DNA from: UBA6544 sp038131165
Lineage (GTDB): Bacteria > Pseudomonadota > Alphaproteobacteria > UBA8366
Direction of reading: 5' to 3'
Length of the DNA: 64,000 bases
Assembly (NCBI GenBank): GCA_038131165.1
Contig: JAYPOZ010000005.1
Coordinates: 1-64,000, forward strand
Numbering within the stretch: the stretch's first letter is position 1; every line of letters starts with the position of its first letter. Below, piece after piece: positions 8,710 through 17,349 of the stretch. Under the pieces are notes generated by a model. It was not told the origin of the DNA, ran no database searches, and was given only the letters and a program-made list of their open reading frames with translations. Both the position numbers and the translations under genes were made by a program.

Positions 8710-10115
8710 GTGTCCGGTCCTTCGGTTGGGCGGCCGAACCAGGTTCCCGGCCGCAGCAGGCTCGCCAAAAGAAATACCAATAGAAATGCACTCGCAAATC
8801 CGAACGTCGATTGGAACCCGTCGAGAAAGGCGTTCCGCGGCTCCAATCCCGCGCGGGCGGCGCCGGCTTCGAACGCGGCGAACATCCAGGTCAGCAGCGA
8901 GGCCGCGCCGACGATCCCGATGGTCCGGGTCAGCAGCGCCAGGCTGCCGGCGACGCCGCGGTCTGCGATCGGCAGCGTCCCGGTCACGATGTTCATGTAA
9001 GCGACCTGGAAGAGACCCAGTCCCAATCCCGACATCAGAAGCGGTAAGGTCATGGCGGGGAGACCCGGCGTGCCGTCCCACTGGCCGACGATAAAAGTGC
9101 CGCCGCTGACCAGGAGTACGCCGATGAAGGCCACCCGGTTCGCCGGCACCGGTCCGATCGACCACCCGGCGACGGGCGACGCCAGCACCACCCCGAGCGG
9201 CGACATCGCGAGGACGAACCCGCCGATCCCCACGTCCAGGCCCGACAGCCTCGCGAGGAAATACGGCACCAGCAGCAATACCGCGAAACCGGTGAAGTTG
9301 ACCGCGACGTTCGCGAGGTTGAGGACGGTGAAATCGATGCGGCGAAAGACCGCGAGGCGCAGCACCGGCGACGGGTGCCGGGCCGCGCGCCGGGTATAGA
9401 CGACGATCGCGGCCAGGGCGGCCACCGCCAGCAGGGCGACCGCCAGCGGATGTTCTTCGAGGCGCTGCAACTGCGTCACCGTCAACAGGAATCCGGACAT
9501 CGCGGCCGCGATCAGGATCGCCCCAAGGGTATCGAACGGGGCGTCCGCATCGCGGCGTGGCGGGGTCGGCAGGACGAAGACAAGCAGCAAGGCGGCGAAG
9601 GCGATGGGTGCGCGGAACCAGAACACCGCTTGCCAGCCCCATTCGGCGACCAGCAGGCCGCCGAGCGACGGCCCGAGGGCGCCGCCGATCCCGAACATCA
9701 TCAGGTAGGCGCCGAGCACCCGGCCGCGATAGGCTTCCGGAAACAACGAGGTGGCGAGCGCCGGGCCGCAGCTCAGAACCAAGGCCGCGCTGACGCCCTG
9801 AGAGACCCGGAAGGCCAGCAGCCATTCGAACCGCCAGGCGATCGCGCAGAGCGTGAAGGTCAGGACGCTGAGCGCCAGGCCGGCGGTGAAGATGCGCTTG
9901 TGGCCGAACAGGTCGCCGAGCTTGCCGAAAACCAGCATCAGGCTGGTATGGGTCAACACATAACAGACGATGACCCATCGGATATCCGCGAGCGGCACGC
10001 CGAAATCTCCGGTGATGCGCGGAAACGCGATGTTGACCGCGCTGTCGAGCGGCGCCACGAGGGTGCCGAGGCCGAGGACCAACAGGCCGAGATAGCTGCG
10101 CGCGGTGATCGGCAT
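8706..10115 (-). CDS. MFS transporter, DHA2-type (14 helix)
   Basis: A 469-aa inner-membrane protein with about fourteen hydrophobic helices. N-terminal signatures of drug:H+ antiporters are present: LDSAVNIAFPRITGDF in helix 1, GKLGDLFGHKR between helices 2 and 3, and ALGPSLGGLLVAEWGWQAVFW (first 20 residues) around helices 5-6, the motif C/antiporter region. It therefore probably exports a small hydrophobic or organic-anion compound. ATG at 10115; 14 bp from the dioxygenase upstream and 4-bp overlap with the esterase downstream, so it is in the same operon. The tail is short and hydrophilic. Confidence 0.88.
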   Translation of the reverse strand: MPITARSYLGLLVLGLGTLVAPLDSAVNIAFPRITGDFGVPLADIRWVIVCYVLTHTSLMLVFGKLGDLFGHKRIFTAGLALSVLTFTLCAIAWRFEWLLAFRVSQGVSAALVLSCGPALATSLFPEAYRGRVLGAYLMMFGIGGALGPSLGGLLVAEWGWQAVFWFRAPIAFAALLLVFVLPTPPRRDADAPFDTLGAILIAAAMSGFLLTVTQLQRLEEHPLAVALLAVAALAAIVVYTRRAARHPSPVLRLAVFRRIDFTVLNLANVAVNFTGFAVLLLVPYFLARLSGLDVGIGGFVLAMSPLGVVLASPVAGWSIGPVPANRVAFIGVLLVSGGTFIVGQWDGTPGLPAMTLPLLMSGLGLGLFQVAYMNIVTGTLPIADRGVAGSLALLTRTIGIVGAASLLTWMFAAFEAGAARAGLEPRNAFLDGFQSTFGFASAFLLVFLLASLLRPGTWFGRPTEGPDT

Positions 10116-10129
10116 GTCCGTCCCGCCGG

Positions 10130-10987
10130 TCAGTACGGTGCGTCGCCGGCGACGGTGACGCGGTGCATCCGCCGCCGCTGGCCCCGGTAGTCGTGGATCG
10201 CGTTATGCAGAACGCAGCGGTTGTCCCAGATCGCCAGCGAGCCGGGCCGCCAGCGAAACCGGCAGGTAAACTCCGGACGTGTTGCGTGCCGGATCAGATA
10301 GGTCACCAGACCTTCGCTCTCAGCGGTCGTCATGCCGGCAAAGTGCTCCGTGTGGAGGCCGATATACAGCAGCTTCCGGCCGGTCTCGGGATGCGTTCGC
10401 ACCAAGGGGTGCTCGACCTGGCTGGGCGCATCACCCGGTGCCTTGATCCGGTTGGCGCCGAGCGCGCCGTATTGCGCACCGCCGGTTGCCGCTTGTGCGG
10501 CCTTGCGGCCGGCGTCCGGCAGGTTGACGGTGCGCAAATTTTCGGCTGCCGCTTTCATGCCGTCGGACAAGGCATCGTAGGCGGCGTAAAGGTTGGCGAA
10601 GAACGTATCGCCGCCGAACTCGGGCAATTCCTTGGCGTAGAGGAGAGTCACCAGGGCGGGCTCGGCCAGAAACATCTGGTCCGTATGCCAACCTTGCCCG
10701 AAGACGCGCGCGTCGTCGGGTTCGGTCACGATTTCCATGATTTCCGGCTGCTCCGGCAAGCCCGCCACATGGGGATGGAGATGAATCTCGCCGAAGCGCC
10801 TCGCGAGTGCGAGCTGCTGGCCGGGCGAGATGTCCTGATCGCGAAAGAAGACGACCGCATGGGCGAGAAGCGCCTGCTTGATCTCGGCGAAGACCGCGCT
10901 GCTCGTGTCCGCGGCAAGGTCGATGCCGTCGATCTCGGCGCCGAGGGCGCCGGCGATGGGGGTGACGGTTAAAAAACGGTAGGTCAT
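10130..10987 (-). CDS. TauD/TfdA family Fe(II)/2-oxoglutarate dioxygenase
   Basis: A 285-aa non-haem iron dioxygenase. The facial triad is visible: His101 and Asp103 in GWHTDQMF, and the distal His275 in RRRMHRVTVAG, where the following arginines bind 2-oxoglutarate. Family members hydroxylate taurine, 2,4-D, alkyl sulfates or similar substrates. ATG at 10987 is chosen over a frame extending 45 bases further because the conserved N-terminus FLTVTPIAGALGAEIDGID starts here. It is the first gene of the four-gene minus-strand operon (dioxygenase, MFS, esterase, amidohydrolase). No ABC importer or desulfonation gene is adjacent, so taurine is not claimed. Confidence 0.9.
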   Translation of the reverse strand: MTYRFLTVTPIAGALGAEIDGIDLAADTSSAVFAEIKQALLAHAVVFFRDQDISPGQQLALARRFGEIHLHPHVAGLPEQPEIMEIVTEPDDARVFGQGWHTDQMFLAEPALVTLLYAKELPEFGGDTFFANLYAAYDALSDGMKAAAENLRTVNLPDAGRKAAQAATGGAQYGALGANRIKAPGDAPSQVEHPLVRTHPETGRKLLYIGLHTEHFAGMTTAESEGLVTYLIRHATRPEFTCRFRWRPGSLAIWDNRCVLHNAIHDYRGQRRRMHRVTVAGDAPY

Positions 10988-11006
10988 CCGGCGCCGGTCC
11001 TGTGTA

Positions 11007-11032
11007 TTGCGGAACAATTCGATATATCGCAA
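11007..11032. promoter_or_regulatory. Small inverted repeat in divergent promoter region
   Basis: Between the divergent dioxygenase (start 10987) and SDR (start 11142) genes, TTGCG (11007-11011) and CGCAA (11028-11032) flank a region that includes the perfect 10-bp palindrome CGATATATCG (11020-11029). It is AT-richer than its surroundings. It could be an operator for a regulator outside this region; nothing ties it to a named protein. Confidence 0.25.
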
Positions 11033-11141
11033 ATGGGGCCGTCTGGAATGGCGGAGGCCGGATTCGCGAGGACAACGCTTGACCCAACTCTCCGCCCGTC
11101 GAGATCATTGGGAACGCAATGCACCGGATGAGGATAAGAAT

Positions 11142-11873
11142 ATGGCTGCGCCATTCGACCTGACGGGCCAGAGAATCGCGATCACCGGGGCCGGCGGCGG
11201 GATCGGCTCGGCCACCGCGCGCCTTGTCTCGGAAATGGGCGCGGACGTTCTGCTCTCCGATATCGACGCGCCGACGCCGCTTGCCGATTACATCGTCTCG
11301 AAGGGCCGGGAAGCCACCGCCTCCGCACTGGACGTAACCGACCGTGCGGCCGTCGAGGCCTGGGCGGATGCTTGCGGCGCGGCCACGGGATTGATCGATT
11401 GCGCCGCCATCTGCCCGTTCGACGATTGGAACGACGAAGGCTGGGACGATGTTGCGGCACGGGTCTTCGATATCAACCTGCATGGACCGCTAAACCTCAC
11501 CCGCGCCTTCATGAACCGCATGATCGATCGCGGCAAGGGTGGACGGATCGTGCTGGTCGGCTCCATCGCCGGGCGTATCGGCGGGGTGGCGGCGGCGCCG
11601 CACTATGCCATGGCGAAGGGCGGCATCCACAGCTTCGTCCGCTGGGCCTCGCGCCGGGGGGCGCCGCACAATATTCTCGTCAACGCCGTGGCACCCGCGC
11701 CGGTGGCGACGCCGATGACCCAGAGTCAGGAATTCGACAGCCCCGGCTTTCCGATGAAGCGGATCGCCGAGGCCGAGGAGATCGCCGGTCCGCTCGCTTT
11801 TTTGGTCTCGCCGGCGGCAAGCTATGTCGCGGGCGCCGTGCTCGACGTCAACGGCGCCATGCATTTCAGCTAA
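11142..11873 (+). CDS. Short-chain dehydrogenase/reductase
   Basis: A 243-aa SDR oxidoreductase. TGAGGGIG (15-22) binds the dinucleotide; Ser141, Tyr155 and Lys159 (HYAMAKGG) form the catalytic set. The usual NNAG after strand 4 is replaced by DCAAICP, a departure from the classical consensus. D40 after strand 2 (LLSDID) favours NAD(H). The ATG at 11142 follows AGGATAAG; the frame is open further upstream but without ribosome site or homology. It leads a plus-strand operon with a methyltransferase (23-bp gap) and a flavin monooxygenase/ACAD-like enzyme. Substrate unknown. Confidence 0.88.
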   Translation: MAAPFDLTGQRIAITGAGGGIGSATARLVSEMGADVLLSDIDAPTPLADYIVSKGREATASALDVTDRAAVEAWADACGAATGLIDCAAICPFDDWNDEGWDDVAARVFDINLHGPLNLTRAFMNRMIDRGKGGRIVLVGSIAGRIGGVAAAPHYAMAKGGIHSFVRWASRRGAPHNILVNAVAPAPVATPMTQSQEFDSPGFPMKRIAEAEEIAGPLAFLVSPAASYVAGAVLDVNGAMHFS

Positions 11874-11896
11874 TTCTCAAAGGATACCTACCTCTC

Positions 11897-12556
11897 ATGG
11901 AAGACCCGATTGGCAGCCATCCGACCCGTGCCGAACAGCTCGACATCCTTGCGACCGCCATCGCCGACCAGGCTAGGCCCGGCGACCGCATACTCGATTT
12001 CGGCTGCGGCACCGGCTACGTCGCGAAACTGATCTTCGACAAGCGCGACGATCTGCGTTTCACCGGCGTCGATCTGAAGCCGGAATCCCTGGCCGCCGCC
12101 GCCGACAATCTGAGCGCTCATGCGGACCGGCTGGAGTTTTTCCCGGGGAACCTGGAAGCCCTCGACGAGATTGGGATTCCGGAGGGACCCTACCGATTTG
12201 CCCTGACCGCCTTGACCTTTCACGACCTGCCGGACGAGGCGAAACGAAAGGTCATCTCCTTCGCGGCCGATCGGTTGAGCGACGACGGCTACTTCTTTCT
12301 GTACGACAGGGTGCGGCTGACGGAGGCGGCGGTCTTTCCCCTGCAACAGAGCATCTGGCGCCGGATCGAGCGCGAATACGGGCGCGGGATGCGGACCGCG
12401 GAGACGTTCGAAGCCTACGAATCCGACCTCGCGCCGAACAACCGCCCCGCGCGGTTGAGCGATTACAGTTCGTGGTTTGTCGAGGCGGGCATGACGATGC
12501 AGATAATGCATCTACATGGTAATGTAGGACTGATCGCGGGCGCCAAGCCCGTCTAG
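11897..12556 (+). CDS. Class I SAM-dependent methyltransferase
   Basis: A 219-aa Rossmann-fold methyltransferase. Motif I is ILDFGCGTGYVAKL (about 32-45), motif II places an acidic residue at FTGVDLKPE, and ALTALTFHDLPDE fits motif IV, with DDGYFFLYDRV as the post-IV strand. The frame is open well upstream inside the SDR gene, but the ATG at 11897 sits 23 bp after the SDR stop and starts the conserved region. Whether it methylates a small molecule or quinone-like substrate cannot be read. Its position between an SDR and a flavin monooxygenase suggests one modification pathway (inference). Confidence 0.85.
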   Translation: MEDPIGSHPTRAEQLDILATAIADQARPGDRILDFGCGTGYVAKLIFDKRDDLRFTGVDLKPESLAAAADNLSAHADRLEFFPGNLEALDEIGIPEGPYRFALTALTFHDLPDEAKRKVISFAADRLSDDGYFFLYDRVRLTEAAVFPLQQSIWRRIEREYGRGMRTAETFEAYESDLAPNNRPARLSDYSSWFVEAGMTMQIMHLHGNVGLIAGAKPV

Positions 12557-12580
12557 TTTCCGGAACGGAGGGAGACGGCC

Positions 12581-13774
12581 ATGCCGGACTCAGCGACGGA
12601 ATTTTCTCCAACCGCGTCGACCGCGGAAATTCTCGCCCGTGTCGCGCGCGTGGCGCCGTTGATCGAACGCGAAGCCGACGCGTCCGAGGCGCAGGGCCAT
12701 CTGACGCAGACGCTGGTCGACGCGCTCCACAAGGAGAAGCTCTTCCGCCTGCTCATGCCGAAACCCTATAACGGCGAAGAAGTGACGCCGCCGACCTTCA
12801 TGCAGGCCATCGAGGCGGTCGCGCGGCACGACGCGAGCACCGCTTGGTGCCTGTGTCAGGGCAACGGCTGCTCGATGAGCGCGGCAATCGCCAAGCCCGA
12901 AGTCGCGAGCCGCATTTGGGGAGACGATCCGGCGGGCGTGCTGGCCTGGGGGCCGGGAAAAGCGACCGCCGTGGAAGTCGACGGCGGCTACAGCGTCACC
13001 TGCGACCTCTCGTTCTGCAGCGGCATGCACAACGCCACCTGGCTCGGCGCCCATTGCATCATGCTGAAGGATGGGGAGCCGATGACGGGGGCCGACGGGA
13101 AGACGATTGTCCGCACCATGCTGATTCCCAAATCCGAAATCGATATCAATGTCATCTGGGACGTCATGGGGCTGCGCGCGACCGGCAGCGACGGATACGC
13201 GCTGACCGATCATTTTGTCCCGGCGGAACATTCGGTCATCCGCGACAAGGACGAGGAGCTGACCTATCGCGCGCCGTTGTATCTCTTCCGGCAGACCAAC
13301 CTGTACGCCTCCGGTTTTTCCGGTGTCGCGATGGGGATCGCCTATAGCATGCTGCAGGCGTTCAAGACGCTCTCTATCGACAAGCGGCCACGTCTGGCGA
13401 AGACGGTGCTGAAGGAAAATGTCGTCGTGCAGGCGGAGGTGGCCCTGGCCGAAGTGCGGCTGAACGCGGCGCGGACGTTCCTGATCTCGGAGCTGAACGA
13501 TATCTGGGAGAGCGTTCTGGAAACCGACACGCTGACCATCGACCAAAGGATGCGCATACGTCTGGCGACGACCCACGGCATTCACGAGGCGAAGGCGGTC
13601 GCCGAAGCCGTCTATGACGCGGCGGGCGCCTCGGCCGTCTTCCATTCGAGCCCCTTCGAGCGCCGCTACCGCGACATCCGCACCGTGACCCAGCAGATGC
13701 AGGGCCGCAAAGCGCACTACCAGACGGTGGGCAACTATCTGCTGGGCGGCGAGCCGGACATGTCGTCCGCCTGA
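12581..13774 (+). CDS. Acyl-CoA dehydrogenase-fold flavin monooxygenase/oxidoreductase
   Basis: A 397-aa protein of the ACAD fold, closest in pattern to the two-component hydroxylases of the HsaA/DszC/HpaH kind: ARHDASTAWCLCQGNG in the N-terminal domain, a central beta domain with WDVMGLRATGSDGYALTDHFVP, and a helical C-terminal domain. It lacks an obvious acyl-CoA dehydrogenase catalytic Glu, which agrees with a monooxygenase using reduced flavin from a partner reductase. GGAGGGAGA precedes the ATG by 7 bases. Third gene of the 11142-13774 operon. No dedicated flavin reductase is next to it. ACAD activity remains possible. Confidence 0.8.
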   Translation: MPDSATEFSPTASTAEILARVARVAPLIEREADASEAQGHLTQTLVDALHKEKLFRLLMPKPYNGEEVTPPTFMQAIEAVARHDASTAWCLCQGNGCSMSAAIAKPEVASRIWGDDPAGVLAWGPGKATAVEVDGGYSVTCDLSFCSGMHNATWLGAHCIMLKDGEPMTGADGKTIVRTMLIPKSEIDINVIWDVMGLRATGSDGYALTDHFVPAEHSVIRDKDEELTYRAPLYLFRQTNLYASGFSGVAMGIAYSMLQAFKTLSIDKRPRLAKTVLKENVVVQAEVALAEVRLNAARTFLISELNDIWESVLETDTLTIDQRMRIRLATTHGIHEAKAVAEAVYDAAGASAVFHSSPFERRYRDIRTVTQQMQGRKAHYQTVGNYLLGGEPDMSSA

Positions 13775-13883
13775 ACTGCTGATTTCGCCCTACAGATTTG
13801 GGGTAAATTGGATACCAAGCCCACTAAATATTGAATTTGGGGGTTTCGGAAGCCCGCGAATCACGTATGTTCGTTCGGCACTC

Positions 13884-15728
13884 ATGAGCCCGCCCGAAGC
13901 AGATATTTTCACCGATACTGGCGCCGATCTCGAATCGGTGCTGCACGACGCTTTCGGGTTTACAGAACTGCGGCGGGGACAGCGCGAGGCGATCGAGGCG
14001 GTGATGGCCGGGCGCAACGTCCTGGCGGTGATGCCGACGGGCGCCGGAAAATCCCTCTGCTATCAATTGCCGGCCATCGTGCGCGGCGGGTTGACCGTGG
14101 TGGTCTCGCCGCTGGTGGCGCTGATGCGCGATCAGGTGGCGGCGCTCAGGCTCAACGGAATCGCGGCGGCGACGATCAATTCCGATCTTTCGCGCGAGGA
14201 GAATGTGCGGACCTGGTATGCGGTGCGGGACGGCGAGATCCGGCTGCTCTACCTCTCGCCCGAGCGCTTGATGACGGAGCGCATGCTGGCGGCGCTCGGG
14301 CAGCTTGATGTCGGACTGTTTGCCATCGACGAGGCCCACTGCATCTCCCAATGGGGCCCCGCCTTTCGGCCCGAATACGCCATGCTGGCCGATCTGCGGA
14401 CGCGCTTTCCAGGGGTGCCCGTCATCGGTCTGACCGCGACCGCCGACGGGGCGACGCGAGAGGATATCGAACAGCGCATGTTCGCGGGCGACGTGGTCAG
14501 CGTCGTCACCGGCTTCGACCGTCCGAATCTTTCGCTCGGCGTGACGCTCAAGAACAATTGGAAACGCCAGGTCGCGGATTTTGTCGCCGAGCGCAAGGAC
14601 GCGTCCGGCATTGTCTACTGTTTGTCGCGCCGCAAGACCGAGGAGGTCGCGGAGATGCTGCGCGCCCAAGGGCACAAGGCGCTCGCCTTTCACGCCGGGA
14701 TGGACAGTGTCGAGAAGGCGGCCATTCAGAACCGTTTTATGACCGAGCCCGGCATCGTCATGGTGGCGACCATCGCCTTCGGCATGGGAATCGACAAGCC
14801 GGACATCCGCTATGTGCTGCACACCGACCTGCCGGGCAGTCCCGAGGCCTATTACCAGGAGATCGGCCGCGCCGGACGTGACGGACTGCCGGCCGAGACC
14901 ATGCTGTTCTACGGGCTCGACGATATCCGCATGCGCCGGGTCTTCATTGAGGAGGCGGAGACCACCGACGACCACAAGCGCCGGGAGCATAAACGTCTCG
15001 ATTCTCTGATCGCCTATTGCGAGGCGCCGGATTGCCGGCGACGCATGTTGCTCCGTTACTTCGGCGAGCCGATGCACGAGCCGTGCGGCAATTGCGATAC
15101 CTGCATCGACCCGGTGGAGACGACGGACGGCACCGACGAGGCGCGCATGGTCTTGGCCGCCGTGCAAGGGACCGGCAACCGCTTCGGCGTCGCCCATGTG
15201 GTCAGCGTGCTGCGCGGCAAATCCAACGACAAGATCGAGCAACAGGGCCACGACCGCCTCGACGTCTACGGCGCCGGCGCCGGGCGCGGTCAGAAGGAAT
15301 GGCAAGGCATAACCCGCCAAATGGTCGCCGCCGGGTTGTTGGAGATCGATGTAGCGGGATATGGCGGCATCAAGATGACGGCTGCCGGGCAGGCGCTGGC
15401 TCGGGGCGAGGGCGAATTCCGCTACCGCGCCGACCGGATCGCCAAGACGCCGGCCCGCGCCCGGCGCGGAGCCGCCGTCGGCGAGACGGCGCCGCTCGAT
15501 TCCGCCGCGAATGCCCTGTTGGCGGTGCTCAAGGCGAAGCGGCTGCGCCTCGCCGAGGAACGCGGCGTGCCCGCCTATGTGATCTTCTCCGACCGCAGCC
15601 TGGCCGACATGGCGGTAAAGCGCCCGGCGACGCGCGCGGAGTTTGCCGAAGTCTTCGGCGTCGGCGAAGCCAAGCTCCGCGATTTCTCGGAAATGTTCCT
15701 CGAAATTATCGCGAAGGACGCGGGCTAA
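13884..15728 (+). CDS. recQ: ATP-dependent DNA helicase RecQ
   Basis: A 614-aa superfamily 2 helicase that unwinds 3'-tailed DNA in recombination and repair. Domains in order: DEAH helicase core with Walker A PTGAGKS (51-57) and IDEAHCISQWG (DEAH at 149-152), helicase C with HAGMDS and the GRAGRDG motif VI, RecQ zinc-binding cysteines (CEAPDC...CGNCDTC, about 378-405), the winged-helix RQC domain, and a C-terminal HRDC domain (about 535-610). Length matches E. coli RecQ. Upstream, 13775-13883 is AT-richer than average and probably holds its promoter. It shares its stop region with the convergent cupin gene (4-bp overlap). Confidence 0.96.
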   Translation: MSPPEADIFTDTGADLESVLHDAFGFTELRRGQREAIEAVMAGRNVLAVMPTGAGKSLCYQLPAIVRGGLTVVVSPLVALMRDQVAALRLNGIAAATINSDLSREENVRTWYAVRDGEIRLLYLSPERLMTERMLAALGQLDVGLFAIDEAHCISQWGPAFRPEYAMLADLRTRFPGVPVIGLTATADGATREDIEQRMFAGDVVSVVTGFDRPNLSLGVTLKNNWKRQVADFVAERKDASGIVYCLSRRKTEEVAEMLRAQGHKALAFHAGMDSVEKAAIQNRFMTEPGIVMVATIAFGMGIDKPDIRYVLHTDLPGSPEAYYQEIGRAGRDGLPAETMLFYGLDDIRMRRVFIEEAETTDDHKRREHKRLDSLIAYCEAPDCRRRMLLRYFGEPMHEPCGNCDTCIDPVETTDGTDEARMVLAAVQGTGNRFGVAHVVSVLRGKSNDKIEQQGHDRLDVYGAGAGRGQKEWQGITRQMVAAGLLEIDVAGYGGIKMTAAGQALARGEGEFRYRADRIAKTPARARRGAAVGETAPLDSAANALLAVLKAKRLRLAEERGVPAYVIFSDRSLADMAVKRPATRAEFAEVFGVGEAKLRDFSEMFLEIIAKDAG

Positions 15729-16768
15729 CCCCGCTTCTCCCGCCACAATGCGAGTTTCTCCTGAACCGGGCGGTCGGAGAAGCTGAACAGCACGCAATCC
15801 GGGCCGGCCTCGTGCACGACCGGTTGCCAGCTGGGGGCGACGAAGATGTCGCGGGGGCCCCATTCCAGGGTCCTGCGCCCGATCCGGGTCGTCCCCTTGC
15901 CCTCGACGCAGACGAAGACGGTGGCGTCGGTCGCCCGGTAGCGTTTCGTCCGGAAGCCCTTCGGCAGCAGTTGGATGAAGGCGCCGATGGTCGGCATCGC
16001 GTGGCCGCCGTCGTTGGGATTGCTGTAGCGCATCTTGAGGCCGTGGCAGGGGTCCCATTCCGCGCGTTTGCGCATGGTCTCCAGCGCTTCGCGCGTGCGC
16101 GCATAGGGATAGGCGAAGAGCGGAGAGACCGGCGACGATGATTTATAGTCGACCGGCAGCATATTGGCGCCGTAGCGGGCCTCGCTGTCGCGATCCGGGG
16201 TCGTGATCGGCTGCTCGTCCTCGGGATAGCCCTCGGCGAAGGAAGTGTTGAAGAACCGGACCAGCGGAATGTCGAGCCCATCGAGCCAGATCATCGGCGC
16301 GTCGGATTCGTTGGCGTGGTCGTGCCAGGACCAGGGCGGCGTGATGACGAAATCGCCTTCTTCCATGATCGTGCGCTCGCCGTCGACGGCGGTCTGGCCG
16401 CCAGATCCCTCGATGATGAACCGCAGCGCGGACTGGCTGTGCCGGTGGGCCGGGGCAACCTCGCCCGGCAGCACAAGCTGCAGGCCGGAGAACAGCGACG
16501 TGGTGATCCGCGCTTCGCCGGCAAAGCCCGGATTCTCGAGGATCAGCACCCGCCGCTCGGCCTCCTTGGCCGAGATCAACGTGCCCGCCTCCATCAGGCA
16601 TTCCCGCAAGCGCGCATAGCGCCACAAATGCGCCCGGCAATCGCTCTTCGGCTCCTTGGTGATCAGGGTGCTGAACACCTGCCAGAGCGGTGCCAGATGG
16701 TCGCCTCGGATACGGTCGTAATAGGCGAGGCGATCGGGCGATTCGTCGGGTGCATCGTGTATCGACAT
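15725..16768 (-). CDS. Gentisate 1,2-dioxygenase-like bicupin
   Basis: A 347-aa two-cupin iron protein. The first cupin carries HRHSQSALRFIIEG and ITPPWSWHDHAN, whose histidines form the Fe(II) site in gentisate and 1-hydroxy-2-naphthoate dioxygenases; the second cupin is degenerate (YRATDATVFVCVEG, FVAPSWQPVVHEA). These enzymes open the ring of gentisate to maleylpyruvate. GGGAAGGAGA precedes the ATG at 16768. A 3-hydroxybenzoate 6-hydroxylase-like gene lies 580 bp upstream on the same strand, which supports gentisate as substrate. The stop codon overlaps that of recQ by 4 bp. Salicylate or hydroxynaphthoate dioxygenase are alternatives. Confidence 0.85.
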   Translation of the reverse strand: MSIHDAPDESPDRLAYYDRIRGDHLAPLWQVFSTLITKEPKSDCRAHLWRYARLRECLMEAGTLISAKEAERRVLILENPGFAGEARITTSLFSGLQLVLPGEVAPAHRHSQSALRFIIEGSGGQTAVDGERTIMEEGDFVITPPWSWHDHANESDAPMIWLDGLDIPLVRFFNTSFAEGYPEDEQPITTPDRDSEARYGANMLPVDYKSSSPVSPLFAYPYARTREALETMRKRAEWDPCHGLKMRYSNPNDGGHAMPTIGAFIQLLPKGFRTKRYRATDATVFVCVEGKGTTRIGRRTLEWGPRDIFVAPSWQPVVHEAGPDCVLFSFSDRPVQEKLALWREKRG

Positions 16769-16883
16769 CGGGCTTGTCTCCTTCCCTGGCTCGGGGCGAT
16801 TGTGGTGCCGTATCCGAATATTGACCGGTATCAATGCGGCTGCTCGCCGTTCGTTGCGAGTATGATAGCGAACAACCGATCGG

Positions 16884-17342
16884 ATGTCGCAGATGAAGAA
16901 AATCGTAACTTGGGTCCTGGTGGCCGATGCGGGCGCCGGGCAGGTCTATGTCAACGAGGGGCCGGGGCGCGGTCTCGCAGCCGTGGCCGGGGGGACATTC
17001 GAAGCCGATCCGTCCAAAGGGCAGGACGTCTTCAGCGACCGCGAAGGGCGGAGTTTCGACAGGGTGGGCGGCGGCCGGCACGCGATGGCGCCGCCGACGA
17101 GTGCGCGCGAACAGGGGCGGGAGAGCTTCGCGAAGGAGATGGTGCATTGGCTGGAGGCGCCGGCGCGGGCGAAGGCCTTCGACCGATTGGCGCTCGTGGC
17201 CGAGCCGAAGACCCTCGGCGTTCTGCGCGATGCGCTCTCTCCGGCAACGCAAAAGAAAGTCGTGGCGGAGCTGGCGAAGGATCTGACCAAGGCCGGCGCG
17301 CCCGAAATCGCCCGTGCGCTCGGCGATCAGATAGACGTATAG
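16884..17342 (+). CDS. Host attachment family protein (PF10116-type)
   Basis: A 152-aa soluble protein with the features of the 'protein required for attachment to host cells' family: TWVLVADAGAGQVYVNE at the N-terminus, DREGRSFDRVGGGRHAM in the middle, and LVAEPKTLGVLRDALSPATQ followed by a Lys-rich helix. The fold resembles release-factor-like/baeRF domains; despite the name, the biochemical role is unknown. Start could be 16884 or the second ATG at 16893. It stands alone on the plus strand between the two genes of the gentisate module, which are on the minus strand, so it interrupts any simple operon there. Confidence 0.8.
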   Translation: MSQMKKIVTWVLVADAGAGQVYVNEGPGRGLAAVAGGTFEADPSKGQDVFSDREGRSFDRVGGGRHAMAPPTSAREQGRESFAKEMVHWLEAPARAKAFDRLALVAEPKTLGVLRDALSPATQKKVVAELAKDLTKAGAPEIARALGDQIDV

Positions 17343-17349
17343 GCGGCGC

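Noticed and set aside
10130..10987. Taurine dioxygenase (tauD) proper
   Set aside because: The iron triad defines the family, but there is no tauABC importer and the operon partners do not fit sulfonate use.
13824..16058. Long open frame antisense to recQ (744 codons)
   Set aside because: Shadow of a high-GC gene: low-complexity Arg/Asp/His-rich translation, no domain, and recQ is a complete known protein.
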